Source of the DNA: Cymodocea nodosa
Lineage: Eukaryota > Streptophyta > Magnoliopsida > Alismatales > Cymodoceaceae
Direction of reading: 5' to 3'
Assembly (NCBI GenBank): GCA_036874045.1
Contig: CM072337.1
Location: 21,426,001-21,490,000, forward strand
DNA length: 64,000 nt
The notes under the pieces are model-generated. The model was not told where the DNA came from. It was given only the letters and a program-made list of their open reading frames with translations, and did not search any database. The position numbers and the translations under genes are program-made. Shown piece after piece: positions 59,585 to 64,000 of the stretch (within the stretch, counting starts at the first letter, position 1; every line of letters starts with the position of its first letter).

Positions 59585-60270
59585 GTAGGGTTAGCCCACA
59601 TGAATCTTTTTTTTCAAATACTTTTATTTATTGTCAAATCTTCAATTAAATTACATAAATTTAAATCTTTTCTTATAATTTCTAATGAAATAGTTTTAAG
59701 CCTACCTTTACTTCTTTTAATTTCTTTTGCACTAATTAATTCTCATCTCCTATATTTATTTTTTGATCTCCTAAAAATATAAGCAAACCACTTAAGTCAA
59801 ATTTCTTTTATCTTATCTTTAATAAGTGCAACTTCTACTTTATTCCTAATAAAATCATTTTTTAGCAAAAAGAAAATGCATCTCAGCAATACTAATTTTT
59901 TAAATATGCTCATACTTTATAGCTAAACACTCTGAACCGTAAAGTATAGCTAGGCAAATGACAATTTTATAGAATTTCCTGTTAATTTTAAGGGTATCCT
60001 TCTGTTACATAATACTTGAGAAACATTTCTTTACTTCATCCATACCATTTTAATTTTATGAATAACATCTACAATTTCATCGTTACTATTTATTATTAAC
60101 CATAAGTATTTAAAATTTTTATTTTTATAAATCTTATGACCATCTAAGGATATTACTTTTGTTATTATTCTTATTTTCATTGAACATACAGTCCATATAT
60201 TCAGTTTTTAACTTAATCTAAATTCTTTAGACTTCAAAATGTCTCTTCATAATTCTAATCTAGAACTATT
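59585..60270 (-). mobile_element. RTE-type LINE 3' end, second copy
   Basis: Minus-strand frames carry KWFAYIFRR, KGRLKTISLEIIRKDL and related blocks, the C-terminal part of plant RTE proteins after the reverse transcriptase. The 59940-60260 part aligns with 31110-31440, so both belong to one family. 5'-truncated near 60270. Lies about 100 bp past the stop of the coiled-coil gene in the same orientation. Confidence 0.72.
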
Positions 60271-60371
60271 CAGGTAATTTATACAATTGAAAATAATTCA
60301 AAATAGAAAATAGGGTGACAATCTGTACCTTTCATTGGTAGTTAAATTGTGATCTTCTAATCATCAGGGAA

Positions 60372-60668
60372 TTACAAGCCTGGTGTGCGAATAATGTCAG
60401 GTGACTTGTTGACGAGACTGTCCTTTAGAATACTGATTTGTCCCTCCTTGATAAGGATGTCTTCTTCAAGTGATTCAATCTTCTTTCTCAAAGAATCAAC
60501 CTCAAAATTCACAAGCATGTCCATTTCTTTCAATCTGTTCACTTCTTCCCATAAATGATCTCGTTCATTGGACACTTTCTGTAATCTATTCCTGCTTATA
60601 GCCAACTCTTTTGTACATTCTTCAAACCTGTTGTTGACTTGGTTGAAGTTTTCATCTTTTCTCAACAT
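60372..60668 (-). CDS. Coiled-coil gene, last exon
   Basis: 98 codons and TAA. Begins MLRKDENFNQVNNRFEEC after a TATAG acceptor and ends in a short non-helical tail. Confidence 0.85.
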   Translation of the reverse strand: MLRKDENFNQVNNRFEECTKELAISRNRLQKVSNERDHLWEEVNRLKEMDMLVNFEVDSLRKKIESLEEDILIKEGQISILKDSLVNKSPDIIRTPGL

Positions 60669-63605
60669 CTATAATTTATTAGGTGAATATTAGTTTCATA
60701 CTGTTAATGCAGTCACCTGAATCCCATGAAAATCCAGAAAAAGTATACTTATAAATTTAATAATTGCTTAATACTATTATACATGCTCACCTGAAGCTCC
60801 ATGTCCTTTGTCCTATGTTTCAGACTCGAAAGCTCATCCTGTAAATGCTGAATCTCTACTCGAAATATTTCATGTCCCCTTACTGATGATGCTAACTCAC
60901 TCTGAAGTTGCTCAAGTTCTACCTCCTTGAAGCACAGCTTTTCTCGCAAAATTCTAGTTAAGAGAGTCTCTGCCTTCAACTCAAGTTTAATATCATCCTA
61001 GATAAATAATAAAGATAAGCAGTTCAATAAAAAATTATTAAGCACAACGGCTAATCATGGAAGACACTTCGATAATTTGTCTAACATGATCTACTAGACA
61101 GAATATCAACAAATAATAAACCAAATGGACTCTTCCCTGATGACCATTAACCCCAATCACAAGAAGCGTATACAAATCCCTCATCAAAAGGGGGGGCAAA
61201 CACAATGCAAAAGCTTCCCACCAAAATAAATATCTAAAGATGGTCCAACACCGTGAAACCTTACCTGCATGAGAATTTGAACATGGTTAACTACCTGCAC
61301 GAGTTTTTGAACATGGTTAACCAATGGAACAACATTATCATTATCACAATACAAGTTTGAAATAACCTAAAACTATTTTTTTACAGTAAACCACTTTTCC
61401 TGATGTCCATAGCTTAGAACACTCAACACCCTTGTACAACTGCAAAATAACTTTATCCTTAATCAAGTTATGTTGAGTGAATGAACTCATGAAATTCTAA
61501 TTTTTTTTTTTACAAATCATGGAAATCTAATATAAATAAAAAAATTTGAAGAAAAATATAATACAAAATACCTAAGTGAAAAAATTAAACAAAAATCTAA
61601 CAAAACGGATCTTCAATAAAGTACCTTCATAATCTGACTTTCACCCTGCTGCAAACCACCCTCTGTAGTGTGTGTGTGGCATTCTTTATCATTTAAGTGA
61701 GATTTCTCATATAAAACTAATGATAGTGTCTGCAAACTTTTTCTTAAGTTCTCAATTCCTCTCCTTAAACCCTGAAATTTCAGATCATATTCAACAACAT
61801 AGTATCCATCGAACTCAATGTTGGTTTCTAGACCATGCTTAAATTGTGTCCCCTTTACAATTTCAAGCAACTTGCTGCACAGTTCATTATTTTCTTGAAG
61901 CAATGACATTGCCTGCTGCTGCAAACAATCCAATCGATCATGCATCTCATTCTCCAATCTAAAAGAAAAATCACAGCCACTGCTGCCACTTTGCAAGCGT
62001 TCCAAAAGACTAACATTTTCATGTCTAAGCAATTCCATTTCATGCCTGCAAGATTCTATCTCCTTTCGCAAGGTCTGCTCCACACCACTAAGCCTGATCT
62101 GTTCCAGCTGCAACCTATTTACCATTTCACCTCTCTCTGCAGATTGCTTTCCAGTTTCATCACTACATACTTGTCTCAGCCCAGTAATGGTTTTCTCATA
62201 TTCATTGCACATCCTTTGGAATCTCACAACAATCCTTTCCAAATCCTTATTCTCCTTGTCCTTTGCCTTGTAGCTTCTCTCAATGAAATCTCTATCTGCT
62301 TCTGCTGACTCACAGCGATCCCGCAGTTCTGATAAAGCTTGCTGGAGGCTCTGGTTCTCTATTTTAACATCCTCTAATTTTAGGGTCAATTCATTCAGTT
62401 GCATCTCTAAGTTCATTATCCTGCCTTGGGTCTCTGTTTCTCTACTACTAAGGGACGAAACTTCTCTTTGAAGAGATACATTTTGCTCAGCCAGCTCTCG
62501 TACACGATCTCGTAATCTCTGTTCCTCTGCTTGAAATTTTTCAAGCTTGGATGACCACTCAATCGACCTCCTATCCAGTTCCTTTTCAAGACTAGATTGG
62601 AGCTCACTCTTCTCCCTTTCCAGCTTCTTTATTCTGGTAGAATATTCAATTTTTGCTTGCTTTAGAGCCTCTTTTGCAGCACATCTTTCAGCTATTCGAT
62701 GCTGAACTTGAGTCAGGAATTCAAGTGCCAGGTTCTTCCTATCATCATTAATATTTTTTATGATTTTTACTAATGCTGGTATGCATGTATTGCCATTGCC
62801 AAGATTCTCATTCTCAATGTCAATTTCTGACATCAACATGAACCTCTGTTCAGCTTCTTTTAGTTTTATATTTAGCTCGTCTATGTCATCTTCACTATTC
62901 ATGATCCAAGGGTGAACTCCAACGCCACAGTTATGCTGTAAAGAAACATTTGGATAAACAGAAAAACTGCAACTCATGGCACAACCATTTGAAGATAAGC
63001 CTTGCCTCAGCTCTGAGGTATCCTCATATATATCTTCAATGGTTGTTTCTGAGTCATATTCTTGTGATTTTGTCCTACATCTCCCACTAAGAGCATTAGA
63101 TAGTTTGTGGGCAAATCTTTTCCTGTGCTTTTGTCGAAATGCAGGCTTGTGTTTAGTAGTTTCCCAGTCTTGGATGGAGAGAAAATGGTGAAAGTTTTTG
63201 AAATCCCTTGGTGAAAGAAAATTCACATTCTCTTTACTGTAGGTTGGTGAAGAAGGAGCCGTACAATGCACTCGTGGAGGTCGTCCAGAGTTTACAAGCA
63301 CTCTATTCTCTGCTAAACAACCATCATTTGTTTCATTTGGAGAAAGGTTTTGATTGTTGGATTTTCTTTCTTGTTCTCCATCAATGTAAAGATCAATGCT
63401 TTTATTCTTGTCTGAAACTTGAGTGACGAGAGATGCTTTGCATTTCAAGGGAATGGGAGAGCCGTATGTTGATGTTCCTGATGTTTCACTGTAATCCTTA
63501 CAAGAACTTGGAGAATCAATCTTCACAGATACATCCTCACTTTGAATCACGGATGGATTGTATCTTTCATATTTAGACAACCATTCAGAAGTAAGAGAAT
63601 GGGAG
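60372..63605 (-). CDS. Long coiled-coil protein (DUF7653-type), 3' part of gene
   Basis: Three exons join in frame: 61625-63605, 60791-60997, 60372-60668, for 827 residues ending in ...IIRTPGL and TAA. The first visible exon has a TTGCAG acceptor and begins with the last base of a split codon, so at least one upstream exon exists, probably beyond position 64000. The first 230 or so residues are Ser/Asn/Lys-rich and probably disordered. From about SEDDIDELNIKLKEAEQRF onward nearly everything is heptad-like, with a conserved-looking block KIIKNINDDRKNLALEFL then QHRIAERCAAKEAL. No catalytic motif. Plant proteins of this type are annotated as CAP-Gly-linker-like or myosin-heavy-chain-like; a cytoskeletal or scaffolding role is only inferred. 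The family name is from memory and less sure than the coiled-coil call. Confidence 0.82.
60791..60997 (-). CDS. Coiled-coil gene, penultimate exon
   Basis: 69 codons, DDIKLELKAETLLTRILREK to KDMELQ, strongly heptad-like. Acceptor TATCTAG, donor GTGAGC. Confidence 0.85.
60998..61624 (-). other. Intron of the coiled-coil gene (627 bp)
   Basis: AT-rich, GT-AG bounded. Contains a near-duplicate phrase near 61265-61322 (CCTGCA.GAG..TTTGAACATGGTTAAC twice). No other feature. Confidence 0.75.
61625..63605 (-). CDS. Coiled-coil gene, large exon
   Basis: 660 codons plus one base. The frame is open upstream of SEWLSKYERY to the acceptor, so there is no start Met in this exon. Ends SQIMK before GTACTT. 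Confidence 0.85.
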
Positions 63606-64000
63606 CTGCAATAATAGGCAACTTAGTTAAAGTCAAACTGCCATGTGCACGAAATGAACAAAAGGCTGATCAGTTACAAGAGAAGTGGACGATTTTTCAG
63701 ATCAGTTACAAGAGAATGAGATTATGTTTTATTCAAAACAGAATGTAAAGAATGTTTAGCTCATAGGAAAAAGTATGAAGCACATAAATGGCCCACTGGA
63801 AAAAAGATAATGCAATTTCCAGTATATTCATGAAAATCATATGTAGAATGACAAAAAAATTTAAAGTATACTAACGAAGTGTCCTATGGTATTCATCGAA
63901 AGTTATGATGAATGAGCCTATGCCAGCAAGAAATATCTTAAAGATTGTTACAAGCAGTTTATAAAAAAAAATGAACAGACTTAAGGGAGATTCAACCACA
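63606..64000 (-). other. Upstream intron of the coiled-coil gene
   Basis: Lies upstream of the first visible exon on the minus strand and must be intron at least at its left end. No exon was recognised before the window ends. Contains a direct repeat of GATCAGTTACAAGAGAA (63668 and 63701). Confidence 0.5.

Noticed and set aside
1..64000. CRISPR array, operon, tRNA or rRNA gene
   Set aside because: Spliced plant genes and eukaryotic transposons throughout; no regularly spaced short repeats with unique spacers and no tRNA or rRNA core motifs were noticed on either strand.

Overview
This is a stretch of flowering-plant nuclear chromosome. The evidence is GT-AG introns of very different sizes, short exons matching plant versions of housekeeping proteins, an AT-rich background, and introns packed with decayed Ty3/gypsy, Ty1/copia, LINE, RTE and hAT-type sequence. 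The species cannot be named from the sequence alone. The very large introns argue against a compact genome of the Arabidopsis type.

Three genes are supported. (1) Positions 1378-5373, minus strand: a complete six-exon gene for NSE1, the RING-like subunit of the SMC5/6 complex (339 aa). (2) About 8880 to about 56750, plus strand: one gene for an RNA polymerase II CTD-interacting-domain protein of the RPRD1/Rtt103 type (545 aa). Its 1638 bp of coding sequence lie in seven coding exons spread over 44 kb, with a spliced 5' UTR in front. Three of its introns are about 14.8, 8.6 and 16.3 kb and hold most of the window. (3) 60372-63605, minus strand: the 3' three exons (827 residues) of a plant long coiled-coil protein of the DUF7653 type, whose 5' end appears to run off the right edge. 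Genes 1 and 2 are divergent with about 3.4 kb between them; genes 2 and 3 converge.

The CID gene's introns hold layered transposons. Its first coding intron has a Ty3/gypsy element (12860-21888, 5-bp target duplication TTTAT) into which a second Ty3/gypsy element (16666-21428, 5-bp duplication ATTTA) was inserted; both are full of stops. A LINE 3' fragment follows at about 25300-26525. The 8.6-kb intron has an RTE-type LINE on the minus strand split by a 1.75-kb insertion, a 294-bp tandem duplication, a decayed hAT transposase and a MITE-like element. The 16.3-kb intron has a LINE split by an AT-rich insertion, a decayed Ty1/copia pol, and three inverted-repeat elements, one with a near-perfect 8-bp target duplication. 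A second RTE fragment lies just downstream of gene 3.

The genes look like ordinary, unconnected housekeeping genes: SMC5/6 genome maintenance, Pol II CTD binding, and a probable structural coiled-coil protein. No new biological system was found. The parts most worth a second look are how the CID gene tolerates 40 kb of transposon-filled intron, the dated nesting of elements, and several uncatalogued-looking hairpins and tandem repeats.
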